A DNA stretch of 38,422 bases, from assembly GCA_017420185.1 (NCBI GenBank), contig JAFOJM010000007.1:1-38422 (forward strand), in the 5' to 3' direction. Numbering within the stretch: the stretch's first letter is position 1; every line of letters begins with the position of its first letter. Positions 1 to 6,743 of this stretch are shown here, piece by piece. The DNA comes from Candidatus Saccharimonadota bacterium (lineage in GTDB: Bacteria > Patescibacteriota > Saccharimonadia > Saccharimonadales > Saccharimonadaceae). Made by a program: the position numbers and the translations under genes. Below the pieces are notes generated by a model that worked only from the letters and a program-made list of their open reading frames with translations, had not been told where the DNA came from and did no database searches.

Positions 1-760
1 CGTTCTGCTCGTTATAGAGATAAAAAATACTCGCAATTTTATCTGGTATTTGTTCAACTATTTTTCCTTTTTCTTTTTCATATTCTGTAAAGATGTAATC
101 TATTAGACTCATGAGTTCCTTTGGCTTGATATCATAAAGAAAATGCATATTTCTAATCAAGATATTGCGTAATAAATACGGAGTCGCTTCGTTAATCTTT
201 GGTTTGGGTAAAGTGTCGGAATAAAAGATGTTGAAGTATTCTTCGATAAAATCTATAAGGTCGCCAGCAGTGAAACCGCCCAATGTATTTATGGATAGAT
301 ATGGCTCCTCATTTTTGCCATCAGAATATCTTTCGCGATTATTATTGTAATGCCTATCAAATGATATGCCATCCATTATGTATGCACGCATGGGGTGTGC
401 GATTGATTCGTATATTCGAATGGCTACGGCTAAATCTAGCCAATCATAGCATTCTACGAAATAATCTAGAATATGTTGTTTATTTTTCTCTAGACTTTCC
501 GTTGTACAGAAACTGAGTAGTTGACGTACCGTACTAATAGGTTGGTCCCATTTTGCCCTAACTATTGCGACTCGCTGCGAGGGATTCCATAGTGAACTTT
601 TTTTCAAAACATTTTTATCAAAGTTGCTAAAAAGGTCGTTCTTTGCACCCTCAAAGATAGCGATGGCTCGAGATACGATAAAGTCGTCTGCGTCAATAGA
701 CGGAACGTGTTTCGTATGGTCGTACATACCAAAATAATCGTGTATTCTGGATTTCTTCAT
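1..760 (-). CDS. Unknown protein, 5' part, runs off the left edge
   Basis: The minus-strand frame opens at ATG 760 and stays open to base 1, giving at least 253 residues starting MKKSRIHDYFGMYDHTKH; the C-terminus lies outside the window. I do not recognise the family. The protein is hydrophilic, rich in aromatic and charged residues, with no signal peptide or membrane segment in the visible part and a predicted helical character (for example DYFVECYDWLDLAVAIRIYE near the middle). The start is well supported because a TGGTATAAT extended -10 box ends 7 nt before the ATG, the spacing seen at most other genes here. The mRNA is therefore probably leaderless. Family and function cannot be stated. 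Confidence 0.8.
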   Translation of the reverse strand, partial: MKKSRIHDYFGMYDHTKHVPSIDADDFIVSRAIAIFEGAKNDLFSNFDKNVLKKSSLWNPSQRVAIVRAKWDQPISTVRQLLSFCTTESLEKNKQHILDYFVECYDWLDLAVAIRIYESIAHPMRAYIMDGISFDRHYNNNRERYSDGKNEEPYLSINTLGGFTAGDLIDFIEEYFNIFYSDTLPKPKINEATPYLLRNILIRNMHFLYDIKPKELMSLIDYIFTEYEKEKGKIVEQIPDKIASIFYLYNEQN

Positions 761-767
761 CTCTTAT

Positions 768-773
768 ATTATA
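768..773 (-). promoter_or_regulatory. Leaderless -10 box for the left-edge gene
   Basis: TATAAT preceded by TGG (extended -10), 7 nt before ATG 760 on the minus strand. The expected start of transcription falls at or next to the ATG. Confidence 0.7.
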
Positions 774-963
774 CCATATTCCCAGAGAAAATCATCTCCG
801 CCAGGGGCTCTGTAATGACGATTGCAGGCGTGTTAAGCCCAAAGCTAATAAATTGTACGTTTTGGTGATAAACCCGCTCAAACTCGCTTAAAACACCCTA
901 AGGACATTTTCGTCAAAAAGGCTTTATTTTTCTCAGAATTAGGAGCAAAATTTCAATTTAATT

Positions 964-1167
964 ATGAAAATGCCGAAATCCATCACCATTATGAAATATC
1001 TCGGTACTGACGGAGATTGTCACTTCGAGATTGTCGACGATTTGCAGTTTCCAGATCTTGAGGACAGGATGAATTACCTCGCCAGACTAGAGCGTAGGCT
1101 TTGGGCTGATGGCGAGATAGTTGGGCATTTATGGACTAGAACGTCAGAAAGTTGCGGTGTGATATGA
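964..1167 (+). CDS. Small unknown protein, first gene of a three-gene operon
   Basis: This encodes 67 residues (MKMPKSITIMKYLGTDGD...), ending in TGA that overlaps the next start as ATGA. I see no known domain, and the protein is soluble and mildly acidic. No Shine-Dalgarno site sits at a usable distance from ATG 964. A second ATG at 970 lies 7 nt after a TTTAAT hexamer, so a leaderless start at 970 is possible and would shorten the protein by two residues. The following overlapping genes argue that it is a genuine coding gene in one transcription unit. Function unknown. Confidence 0.6.
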   Translation: MKMPKSITIMKYLGTDGDCHFEIVDDLQFPDLEDRMNYLARLERRLWADGEIVGHLWTRTSESCGVI

Positions 1168-1394
1168 AACTGCTTCAACCCGATATTTGCCGAAACTTCT
1201 ACCGCTACGAGCAAGTCCGTAGGGGTGGTAAATACAATATGATTATGGACGCAAGGTTTGCGATGATAGAGGCGGGGCTGAGTGCGAAAGAGTATGCAAA
1301 CGTGATCAGCCATTATTCCGAGTATAAGTCGGCAATAGAGGAGAACTTCGACTCGATAGATAATTTTATGGAGGTTTTTAGGTGCGGCTCTTAG
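1164..1394 (+). CDS. Small unknown protein, second gene of the operon
   Basis: This encodes 76 residues from ATG 1164 (MKLLQPDICRNFYRYEQVRR...). The start is chosen because ATGA at 1164-1167 overlaps the stop of the upstream gene, the usual sign of translational coupling. The frame is open further upstream (a TTG at 1152), but the overlap is the better start. The sequence contains a helix-rich stretch (AEYNV-like, SHYSEYKSAIEENFDSIDNF) and no membrane segment. No family recognised. It overlaps the third gene by 13 nt. Confidence 0.6.
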   Translation: MKLLQPDICRNFYRYEQVRRGGKYNMIMDARFAMIEAGLSAKEYANVISHYSEYKSAIEENFDSIDNFMEVFRCGS

Positions 1395-1678
1395 ATTACG
1401 AGTGCCAGACTACTTTCTGGCAGGATTTCACTATTGCCGATAAGTTTGGGCTTGAGGCAGTTAAAGACACTTATAGGAGAGCTAAGGAAGAATGGGGCGA
1501 TGACCGTATATATGGCACCGAACTCTCGATGGTACTTAATCATAAGTGCTGGTATTACTACGAGCGAAATAACACTCTGAGCAAACTATATTCTGACCTT
1601 TGGGCTGAGTATCACGATTACGTGCTTGATAACTGGAAAGGAGAGGGTTTACAGTACTATTTGCAAATTACGGATTAG
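1382..1678 (+). CDS. Small unknown protein, third gene of the operon (GTG start)
   Basis: This encodes 98 residues starting at GTG 1382 (MRLLDYECQTTFWQDF...). The GTG start is decided by a full GGAGGT Shine-Dalgarno site at 1370-1375, 6 nt upstream, inside the end of the preceding gene. The protein is rich in Trp, Tyr and acidic residues (WYYYERNNTLSKLYSDLWAE) and looks like a compact soluble fold. It is the last gene of the 964-1678 unit; the next promoter is at 1722. No family recognised. Confidence 0.65.
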   Translation: MRLLDYECQTTFWQDFTIADKFGLEAVKDTYRRAKEEWGDDRIYGTELSMVLNHKCWYYYERNNTLSKLYSDLWAEYHDYVLDNWKGEGLQYYLQITD

Positions 1679-1721
1679 CCCATTTTAATATAGCCATATT
1701 TATCGACAGCATCAAAAATGA

Positions 1722-1727
1722 TATAAT
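1722..1727 (+). promoter_or_regulatory. Leaderless -10 box
   Basis: TGATATAAT extended -10, ending 6 nt before ATG 1734. It would start a transcript at the first base of the short leader ORF rather than at the large gene. Confidence 0.7.
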
Positions 1728-1733
1728 TATGCC

Positions 1734-1775
1734 ATGGTTATCAAGATAAAAACTTATTTGGCGGTTATCTTATGA
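1734..1775 (+). CDS. Leaderless 13-codon leader ORF
   Basis: ATG 1734 opens a 13-residue ORF (MVIKIKTYLAVIL) that ends in TGA at 1773-1775. The stop overlaps the start codon of the next gene as ATGA (1772-1775). The downstream gene has no recognisable Shine-Dalgarno site of its own, so ribosomes loading on the leaderless ATG 1734 and terminating at 1775 are the most likely source of initiation at 1772. Whether the hydrophobic peptide has a role is unknown. Coding status is inferred from promoter spacing and the overlap only. Confidence 0.5.
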   Translation: MVIKIKTYLAVIL

Positions 1776-3037
1776 GTGAGTTTCTGCATAGCGGTCCGGA
1801 GTCGTTTGAAAACGAGCAAGAATCCGATTCTGGTTTGGCAGAATTGGCTGCCAATGGTCTCTCTCGTGTCATCGATGAGCGTGGTGATAGTATTGGACAC
1901 GATGATGACGAATATAACGAGGAGCGCCCTAATGACAACGATGATGACGAAGGCGACTATGATGATAGCTATGAAGAAGAGGACGATGATGAATATGGCG
2001 AATATGATGATGAAGATTATTACTCTGAATATGAGGAGCAACATTATGGCGAAGAGCGTGCCGATTTTGATGAAGAAAGATTAACGCTTCAAGAAATTCC
2101 TTTGCCAAAAGAAATCTTAGAGCGCTATTCTTTTATTGGCGAATTACCTCACGGCGTTGCCGTCATGGGCGGCGTCGCTAGAAGTATTGCACGAGAAATT
2201 ATCACTGGTGAGCGCGAACCGATTCGCGATATTGATCTTGTTAATATTACTGACGAAGATGGTAATAGTGAAGTCGATTATGAAACCCTTGACGCTCTTT
2301 CACGAAAATATATGCCAGATGATTATACCTTCGGCCACGGTGTCGGAAATGATACCATGGACCATTATTTCAAATCGCGTGATTTTACTATTAATCAGAG
2401 CCTCATAATGGACGGTAAACTCATTATCAGCGATCTTGCCTACAACGATTTTCAAGAAAATATTATTCGCCCTACTTATTTCGAGCATCCTTATGATGGC
2501 GATGAAATAAGTAGTAGACTTTTTCTTAAGGCTTTAATGATGCGTAGTGTAGTTTCTCAGATTTCGGATTCAATCCCGCTTATAGAGGATATGGAGCGCC
2601 CTGATTATATCGGTTCATTTGATACGGCGCTATTCTTGAATAAGGCTATGAGTAGGGGAGCTGAAACTGCGCGCGTCTTTACTGGGGATTTAGCTGATTG
2701 GGATATTATATCGGAAGAATATGCCGGTCGCCCTGTCGCCCTTGCTAAAGCGCTTCTTGAGGATGTTTATGCGTTTGAATTTCGCCCATCCACGGATGAA
2801 CGTTTTAAGGATATCGCAGAATGTGATGACATGGGTGGATTCTTCGTGCCATCTTCAATGTTAAGCTATCATGCTTCAGATCCGGTAATTCGTCGTGCTA
2901 TCGCCGAATATGAGGACGGAATAGGCGAGTCTATTAATAGTGGGGAAGAACGACTCTCCGGTTATTACACTCAAGCCGAATATGACGATATCAATCGTTC
3001 TGGCGGCTATGATGACGATTACGATGATTATGCTTAA
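1772..3037 (+). CDS. Divergent poly(A) polymerase/CCA-adding-like nucleotidyltransferase with acidic N-terminal tail
   Basis: This encodes 421 residues. Residues 1-105 are extremely acidic (runs of D, E and Y such as DDDEGDYDDSYEEEDDDEYG). From about residue 125 the sequence follows the head domain of polymerase-beta-type nucleotidyltransferases: GVAVMGGVARSIAREI, then PIRDIDLVNI, matching the hG[GS]...DhDh pattern, then RDFTINQSLI, which resembles motif B of class II CCA-adding enzymes, and NIIRPT. The C-terminal part is helical. The RNA-binding C-terminal domains of true CCA enzymes are not obvious, so a tRNA nucleotidyltransferase role is not established; a toxin/antitoxin-like or RNA-tailing enzyme is possible. 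It is followed by two hairpins at 3043-3106. Fold assignment is fairly secure, substrate is not. Confidence 0.65.
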   Translation: MSEFLHSGPESFENEQESDSGLAELAANGLSRVIDERGDSIGHDDDEYNEERPNDNDDDEGDYDDSYEEEDDDEYGEYDDEDYYSEYEEQHYGEERADFDEERLTLQEIPLPKEILERYSFIGELPHGVAVMGGVARSIAREIITGEREPIRDIDLVNITDEDGNSEVDYETLDALSRKYMPDDYTFGHGVGNDTMDHYFKSRDFTINQSLIMDGKLIISDLAYNDFQENIIRPTYFEHPYDGDEISSRLFLKALMMRSVVSQISDSIPLIEDMERPDYIGSFDTALFLNKAMSRGAETARVFTGDLADWDIISEEYAGRPVALAKALLEDVYAFEFRPSTDERFKDIAECDDMGGFFVPSSMLSYHASDPVIRRAIAEYEDGIGESINSGEERLSGYYTQAEYDDINRSGGYDDDYDDYA

Positions 3038-3042
3038 TTAGC

Positions 3043-3106
3043 ACAAAAAATACCGCTCTCGCGGTTTCTTAGAAAAAGGTTAACCCCGGACTTTCGCCCG
3101 GGGTTT
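3043..3106. terminator. Tandem terminators between convergent genes
   Basis: CCGC-TCTC-GCGG at 3053-3064 is preceded by an A-run and followed by TTTCTT. A second stem AACCCCGG/CCGGGGTT spans 3082-3105, with T-rich flanks on both strands (minus side CCTTTTTCT). Together they separate the plus-strand gene ending at 3037 from the minus-strand gene ending at 3189. Confidence 0.75.
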
Positions 3107-3188
3107 ATGTTGATAGTTACAATGTGCGAACCAGTTTATAGCGATGGTGCGCTTTATTACTTAGCTAGGGGGAGGTGGGTTCAGGCTT

Positions 3189-4760
3189 TCAGCGTTCCTC
3201 GCGATGGAACAATCCCCAACCCTGTCCGATGGACGGGCAAGATCTGGTTCCAGTCAGTCCGGCTTTACCGAAGAAAGCCTCCTCGATACCGTTCTGGATT
3301 TCCGCTACCCTTTCAAGCTGAGCTTCGGTGATCGTTTCAGGACGATAGATCACATAGAACTCATGAGGAGCTGCGGTATAGGCATGACGCCATTCCAGGA
3401 CAAGTTCTCCGGGCATAATCTGATCCCATACTTCGTATCCCTCGTCGTAACGCTGAATGCGACGCGAATCTCCGGTGATACCATCACGGGGACGATCCAT
3501 ACCGTTAGGCATGATAACGTAACCCTGACCAGCATTGGTAGCACCAGAACGATTCCAGATCTGGATATTGCTCGGTAACCCGAGAGCTTTCGCTTCTTCC
3601 TGAGCCTTCTTAAGGCGCTCGGCAGCTTCTTCGGCTTCACGCTTCTCTCGAATCTCCGTCTCCTTTGACTCGAGCATTGCGATACAGGACTTCAGGCCGT
3701 CCTCGCTATAGGCAAATTCATGTGCGGATTCCTCGTGATAGGTATGGTAGTTCCAATACCTTTCATAAGGTTCAAACACTTTTGCCTTTTCGGAAGAGGT
3801 CGTTTCCATGCGCCAGCCGATTCCGACGAACCTAGCCTCAAGGGCCAAGAATTTCGGCTCGAATTCGGCTTTCGCCGCATCTCTAGCCGCCCATGCTGCT
3901 TTTGTATCGGAAACGCGCTGTTCCTGCTCAGTGATCCACTGCTCGGCTTTCTGAACATTTTCCTCTGTATAGAGGTACTGAGTGTATTCGATCTTGAAAT
4001 ACGAATCGAGCATCTCAAATGTTTTTCTGCCCCAATGGTATTCACCGAAAAAATCATTTAGTGGGACAAGACGCTTCTCAACTGCTTCAAGCCTAGCAAC
4101 AAGTCCGGCTTTCGCCTGACGGGATTCTTCTTCGGCCGCCAACTTAGCCTTGTAGGCTTTGTCATTGGATTCAGAGGTTTCTCTCTGGAGCTTAGCGTGC
4201 TTCTCGCGATAAGCTTTCGCTCTGCGCTCGAATTCCGCCGTGTGATCCACCTTTGTTTCGCCATCAACTTCGTCGATATGCAAAACTCTGGAAAAACCGA
4301 CCGGCACAACCCAGAAGTCATTACCAGCTCCACCGCCGTTGCTAGAAGCTCTGCGGAAGTATTTTACTCCTTCGATAGCATTTGCTTCATCGGAGTAGGT
4401 TCCGCGATGACTGTTGAAGCATCCACCCCAGGAAACGCGCACCAATAAGTCCTTAGCGAACTTGGGGTTCTTCGGACGGAAGCAGGCTCCGCCCTTTTTG
4501 CTACGCCAGAAATCGCCAAACATGAACTCGGCGTCGCCGTCGAAGTCCATATTCATGCTGTCAGTAACCTCGCGGTCACTACTGTAGCGAAGCGGGTTGA
4601 TGGGTTTCCCGTTGGCGTCGAGTTCTACCTCTTTGCCAACAACGAATGTGATGTTCGGGCAGTATTTACCAAAGATGTTGACCAGAAAACCAGTCTCCGT
4701 CTCATAACAGGTCTCTCCGAACATTTCGCGTGCCTCAACGATTGCCATAGTCTTTTTCAT
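3189..4760 (-). CDS. Unknown large coiled-coil protein
   Basis: This encodes 523 residues starting MKKTMAIVEAREMF, with an AGAAAGGAGA Shine-Dalgarno site before ATG 4760. The N-terminal 150 residues look globular and rich in Phe, Gly and Trp (WRSKKGGACFRPKNPKFAKD, RRASSNGGGAGNDFWVV). Residues about 175-400 are long charged helices (KAKLAAEEESRQAKAGLVARLEAVEKR; EIREKREAEEAAERLKKAQEE) typical of coiled coil. The last 120 residues are globular again (GYEVWDQIMPGELVLEWRHAY). There is no signal peptide or membrane segment and I recognise no family. It is transcribed from a near-perfect promoter with a leader of about 220 nt, so expression is probably high or controlled. Gene certain, function unknown. 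Confidence 0.85.
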   Translation of the reverse strand: MKKTMAIVEAREMFGETCYETETGFLVNIFGKYCPNITFVVGKEVELDANGKPINPLRYSSDREVTDSMNMDFDGDAEFMFGDFWRSKKGGACFRPKNPKFAKDLLVRVSWGGCFNSHRGTYSDEANAIEGVKYFRRASSNGGGAGNDFWVVPVGFSRVLHIDEVDGETKVDHTAEFERRAKAYREKHAKLQRETSESNDKAYKAKLAAEEESRQAKAGLVARLEAVEKRLVPLNDFFGEYHWGRKTFEMLDSYFKIEYTQYLYTEENVQKAEQWITEQEQRVSDTKAAWAARDAAKAEFEPKFLALEARFVGIGWRMETTSSEKAKVFEPYERYWNYHTYHEESAHEFAYSEDGLKSCIAMLESKETEIREKREAEEAAERLKKAQEEAKALGLPSNIQIWNRSGATNAGQGYVIMPNGMDRPRDGITGDSRRIQRYDEGYEVWDQIMPGELVLEWRHAYTAAPHEFYVIYRPETITEAQLERVAEIQNGIEEAFFGKAGLTGTRSCPSIGQGWGLFHREER

Positions 4761-4981
4761 GGTAATCTCCTTTCTTCCCTAGGGGAAAAGCCAATGCCTT
4801 GTAAGATTAAGAGGATTTTCCTCACATTGGCGACTCCTGCTCCTTGTGAGCAGCGTTAAACCTGCTATAAACTAGTAGGCTTGACGCTGCTCAGAAGATA
4901 ACAGAATGAAGATGCCATGAAATTGATATTCCTAGCTAATTGTTAATCATTCTGAACTTGAGCTGCTTTTCTCAAATTCAT
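4761..4981 (-). promoter_or_regulatory. Long structured 5' leader of the 4760 gene
   Basis: About 220 nt separate the predicted transcription start from ATG 4760. On the transcript strand there is a strong stem GAGCAGCG...CGCTGCTC and, closer to the start codon, GCCAATG...CATTGGC, which ends just before the Shine-Dalgarno site. Near the 5' end is TTGAGAAAAGCAGC, which also appears with small changes in the leader of the 8795 gene. No known riboswitch consensus is recognised. Confidence 0.6.
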
Positions 4982-4987
4982 ACCTAC

Positions 4988-5016
4988 ATTATAGCACACT
5001 TTACCAAAATTGTCAA
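4988..5016 (-). promoter_or_regulatory. Consensus promoter TTGACA-N17-TGCTATAAT
   Basis: On the minus strand TTGACA (5016-5011), a 17-nt spacer ending in TGC, and TATAAT (4993-4988). It drives the 4760 gene through its long leader. Confidence 0.85.
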
Positions 5017-5067
5017 TATGCCACCCCTGTAAAGAAAAAATAAGCGTAATAGCTAACAGATATGGCA

Positions 5068-5091
5068 AACGGCCGGATTTCTCCGACCGTT
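5068..5091 (-). terminator. Terminator hairpin after the MYG1-family gene
   Basis: AACGG.CGGA-TTTC-TCCG.CCGTT forms a 9-pair stem with one mismatch, just downstream of the minus-strand gene ending at 5124 and upstream of the 4760 promoter. The T-run is short. Confidence 0.55.
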
Positions 5092-5123
5092 TTATGTGGA
5101 ATTAGGGGGTGTATTATTGGTTG

Positions 5124-6062
5124 TCAGTCGTTCACTGCTTTTTCCGCGAGGGCGATAGCGTCCTCTTTGGTTTTAGCTACGGCGAAGAATCTAGCCGTAT
5201 GACAGAAAACAGCCGTTTCTACACCAGAAGCTTCCTTAAGCTCCTTATCTCTAAGTCCACGCCATCCCTCAGGGAAAGGCTTCCTCTGAGCCATCATATC
5301 ATCGATTGTCGGCGGAATTGCCTGTACATTCCAATTACCATCGACCGCCGGAAAAACTGCGTAGAGCAAGTTAGCGGCTTTCGGGTTATCGGAAGTGAGG
5401 ACGGCTTCAAGCCACCCACCGATGAACTGATCCATGACGATTACAGCGCCATCTGCGGCCTCGATCTGTTCCTTAACCAATTTCTGCCCACGGATTGAAG
5501 AAATGGCGACTTTGATTTCGCGCTCCAGTATCATACCTGCGATTTCGCAAGCCTTTACGAAACACTCATCTGCGTCTTCATCTTCATCCCAGAGGCTATT
5601 GTAGGTCGAAATAACCGAGGAAACCGACATCGAATCGCCTTTTTCGCCTTGGCCATTATCCCTTGCGTCAATACCTCTAATGAGGGCATTATCGACATAG
5701 GATACGACTTCAAGTGCTATTTCGTCATCGACTCCCTTAGCCTCGCCTAGTTTCTTGACGATTTCCGCTCCGTACTCACGCCAGATTAAACCGGCAGAAG
5801 AGTAGGTGATTCCGTCAGGGCGAACCTCGGAGAAGCTTTTCTGATGATGGTCGAAGCGTTTTCGGGCGGGATCAAATTCGCCACCAACATCGTACACGAT
5901 AACTTTCGTGTTATTGATGACATTCTGATCTCTAGTCCTGAACAGCTCCACCGGGAACAGAATTGCGAGCATCGCCGTTGCGAATACCTCATCCGCGTGG
6001 TGCGGAGCGGTATGCGTTACGGCATTGACGACCTCAGAATAAGTTTTGTGAACTCGTACCAT
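5124..6062 (-). CDS. MYG1/UPF0160 family metal-dependent hydrolase
   Basis: This encodes 312 residues, a usual length for the bacterial family. Visible motifs are THTAPHHADEVFATAML near residue 16 (family pattern THxGxxHxDE), RTRD near 43, VYDVGGEFDPARKRFDHHQ near 55-73 with the HH metal ligands, and YSSAGLIWREYG near 86. MYG1 proteins are DHH-related phosphoesterases; eukaryotic MYG1 is described as a 3'-5' RNA exonuclease, while bacterial members are poorly characterised. The first motif has T-A-P where the family usually has D-G-x-F, a small divergence. ATG 6062 follows a GGGAGGTG Shine-Dalgarno site. The family call is secure and the substrate unknown. Confidence 0.9.
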   Translation of the reverse strand: MVRVHKTYSEVVNAVTHTAPHHADEVFATAMLAILFPVELFRTRDQNVINNTKVIVYDVGGEFDPARKRFDHHQKSFSEVRPDGITYSSAGLIWREYGAEIVKKLGEAKGVDDEIALEVVSYVDNALIRGIDARDNGQGEKGDSMSVSSVISTYNSLWDEDEDADECFVKACEIAGMILEREIKVAISSIRGQKLVKEQIEAADGAVIVMDQFIGGWLEAVLTSDNPKAANLLYAVFPAVDGNWNVQAIPPTIDDMMAQRKPFPEGWRGLRDKELKEASGVETAVFCHTARFFAVAKTKEDAIALAEKAVND

Positions 6063-6114
6063 AGTTTACACCTCCCTAATTGATAATGTACGAAACACGA
6101 TAGTTCCACTTATC

Positions 6115-6143
6115 ATTATAGCATACATTACCATTTTTGTCAA
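6115..6143 (-). promoter_or_regulatory. Consensus promoter TTGACA-N17-TGCTATAAT
   Basis: Minus strand TTGACA (6143-6138), 17-nt spacer ending TGC, TATAAT (6120-6115). The leader of about 50 nt contains GATAA...TTATC, a weak outer stem, before the GGGAGGTG ribosome site of the MYG1-family gene. Confidence 0.85.
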
Positions 6144-6158
6144 TCAAAGCTTATGCTT

Positions 6159-6743
6159 CTACCTCTGTCGCACTAGGTCTTTTAATCTATTAACTAACGA
6201 GGTTAAGTCAATTTTAATCTGTTCAGGAATCTGCTTCTTCTCTACGATCTTTAAGAACTCATTATAAAACCATAGCTCATCATCTTTGCTAGCATTGAAT
6301 TTTTGCCAAATACTATCGCCGACTCTTTCATATTCTTCCAGTATATCTGTCAGGTTATGAATCTTATCGGCGGTAGAAACGATTAGTGATCGTTCGTCTT
6401 CTACGCTATCTAGGTGTGCTAAATAACCTCTTTTACGCTCTATCCAAGGTTTTTCTGGCTCGCCAGCAGTTTTATCTTCCGAAACATCTTTTACGATTTT
6501 GACTATCTCATCGCCGAAATCATTCCTCATATCCGTTTCGGAATATACCGTAGGCTTTACATCCTCTAAAATATCATGCAAAATACCTGCTACAACCGTG
6601 TTTTCATCGGTCGTATATTCCGAGATAATCATTGCTACCGCGACAGGATGTGCGATATATGGAATGTCTGTACCTTTCCTCGTTTGATTGCGATGCGCTT
6701 TAGACGCTACTTTTAGAGCCAGATTAACCTTGTCGCTAATCAT
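6159..6743 (-). CDS. HD-domain protein, SpoT/MESH1-like (p)ppGpp hydrolase
   Basis: This encodes 194 residues. It carries the ordered motifs of the RelA/SpoT hydrolase domain: AHRNQTRKGTDIPYIAHP (residues 16-33), GILHDILED (53-61, with the HD metal-binding pair) and STADKIHNLTDI (about 123-134). There is no synthetase, TGS or ACT domain, so it is a stand-alone small alarmone-hydrolase-like protein. The family removes the 3' pyrophosphate from ppGpp; related HD proteins act on other nucleotides, so the substrate here is an inference. Its ATG overlaps the stop of the upstream P-loop gene by one base (TAATG), which indicates translational coupling and a shared task. Confidence 0.85.
   Translation of the reverse strand: MISDKVNLALKVASKAHRNQTRKGTDIPYIAHPVAVAMIISEYTTDENTVVAGILHDILEDVKPTVYSETDMRNDFGDEIVKIVKDVSEDKTAGEPEKPWIERKRGYLAHLDSVEDERSLIVSTADKIHNLTDILEEYERVGDSIWQKFNASKDDELWFYNEFLKIVEKKQIPEQIKIDLTSLVNRLKDLVRQR

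Noticed and set aside
1754-2044. Antisense ORF of 96 codons that looks like a membrane protein
   Set aside because: It is the complement of the acidic D/E codon run of the gene at 1772, which reads as hydrophobic I/V/F codons on the other strand.
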